Part shown: in pieces, positions 6,590-6,878 of the stretch
Layout of the letters: every line of letters begins with the position of its first letter
How positions within the stretch are numbered: the stretch's first letter is position 1
From: Synergistaceae bacterium
GTDB taxonomy: Bacteria; Synergistota; Synergistia; Synergistales; Synergistaceae
Assembly: GCA_031264605.1 (NCBI GenBank)
Contig: JAISDQ010000238.1
Span: 1 to 6,878 of the forward strand
Direction of reading: 5' to 3'
DNA: 6,878 nt
Made by a program: the position numbers and the translations under genes
Notes under the pieces: generated by a model
The model's database searches: none
What the model saw: the letters and a program-made list of their open reading frames with translations, nothing else
Told to the model about the DNA's origin: nothing

Positions 6590-6608
6590 CATCCCGCGCG
6601 GATTGAGC

Positions 6609-6637
6609 AAAAGCAAGCGCGGGCGTCGGCCGCTTTT
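6609..6637 (-). terminator. Possible weak terminator after the partial minus-strand gene
   Basis: AAAAGC (6609-6614) and GCTTTT (6632-6637) are inverted repeats, and an alternative inner pairing joins AAGCG (6615-6619) with CGCTT (6631-6635) around a GC-rich loop. On the minus strand the inner hairpin is followed by GCTTTTGC, a short T-run. It overlaps the stop codon of the upstream gene. The imperfect stem and short T-run make this tentative. Confidence 0.3.
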
Positions 6638-6878
6638 ATTGTAACATCAAACCCGACCTGTGCAGCAGGCGTGTGGCTGAAATATCGAGCGTCGCGTTGT
6701 CCCTTGCGACCCGCAGTATTTCCTCGTCGGTGAAAAACGCGTTTTTCGCGGCGGGAAATGAGGCGCGCAGAAAATAGTATCTGACGTAGGTGAAAGCGCC
6801 GTCCTCCAGAGGCATTCGGGGAATGAAAGGGGTGTCCGCGCGTTTCGCCAGCGCGCCGGTGAAAAGGCCCGGCTCGTA
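6636..6878 (-). CDS. C-terminal 80 residues of an unidentified protein, truncated by the window end
   Basis: A minus-strand frame is open from base 6878 to a TAA at 6638-6636, with no start in the window. The visible tail begins YEPGLFTGALAKRADTPF, contains GAFTYVRYYFLRASFPAAKNAFF and ends RLLHRSGLMLQ. Third positions are GC-rich and the residue mix is balanced, as for a real protein. It is soluble-looking, with no membrane segment or motif I recognise. It ends about 170 bp before the exported-protein gene, which has its own promoter, so the two are probably separate units or only loosely linked. Confidence 0.65.
   Translation of the reverse strand, partial: YEPGLFTGALAKRADTPFIPRMPLEDGAFTYVRYYFLRASFPAAKNAFFTDEEILRVARDNATLDISATRLLHRSGLMLQ

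Overview
The window (6878 bp, GC-rich) reads as chromosomal DNA of a Gram-negative (diderm) bacterium. The evidence is an outer-membrane beta-barrel protein with a signal peptide and a terminal aromatic residue, next to SpoIIE/RsbW-type signalling genes. The gene mix and codon style would fit a member of the Synergistota or another GC-rich anaerobic diderm, but that is only a guess; no phylogenetic marker is present. There are no RNA genes, insertion sequences or CRISPR arrays.

Layout. Plus strand, 1-4423: a run of three same-direction genes. First comes the 3' part of a probable FecR-domain surface or periplasmic protein with internal peptide repeats and a beta-rich C-terminal domain (1-936). 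Next is a TPR plus beta-barrel outer-membrane protein of the Slam/DUF560 type (984-2282). Third is a membrane-anchored CHASE2 sensor fused to a SpoIIE/RsbU-type PP2C phosphatase (2270-4423), which overlaps the barrel gene by 13 bp. Minus strand, 6878-4441: the 3' end of an unidentified gene (6878-6636), then a 173-bp gap with a convincing sigma70-type promoter and a hairpin-forming leader. After the gap comes a two-gene operon: a membrane-anchored exported protein of unknown function (6462-4891), then an RsbW-like HATPase anti-sigma kinase (4869-4441). The phosphatase and kinase genes converge with only 17 bp between their stop codons.

How it may work together (inference): the exported protein, the Slam-like barrel and the CHASE2 receptor form one envelope unit whose output is the PP2C phosphatase. 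In known partner-switching systems such a phosphatase dephosphorylates a STAS-domain antagonist, and an RsbW-type kinase re-phosphorylates it. Phosphatase and kinase sit side by side here, but no STAS protein or sigma factor is in the window, so the circuit would have to be completed elsewhere. The most interesting proposals are that the barrel secretes or displays the repeat-containing protein, and that the CHASE2-phosphatase reports on the state of that envelope pair.
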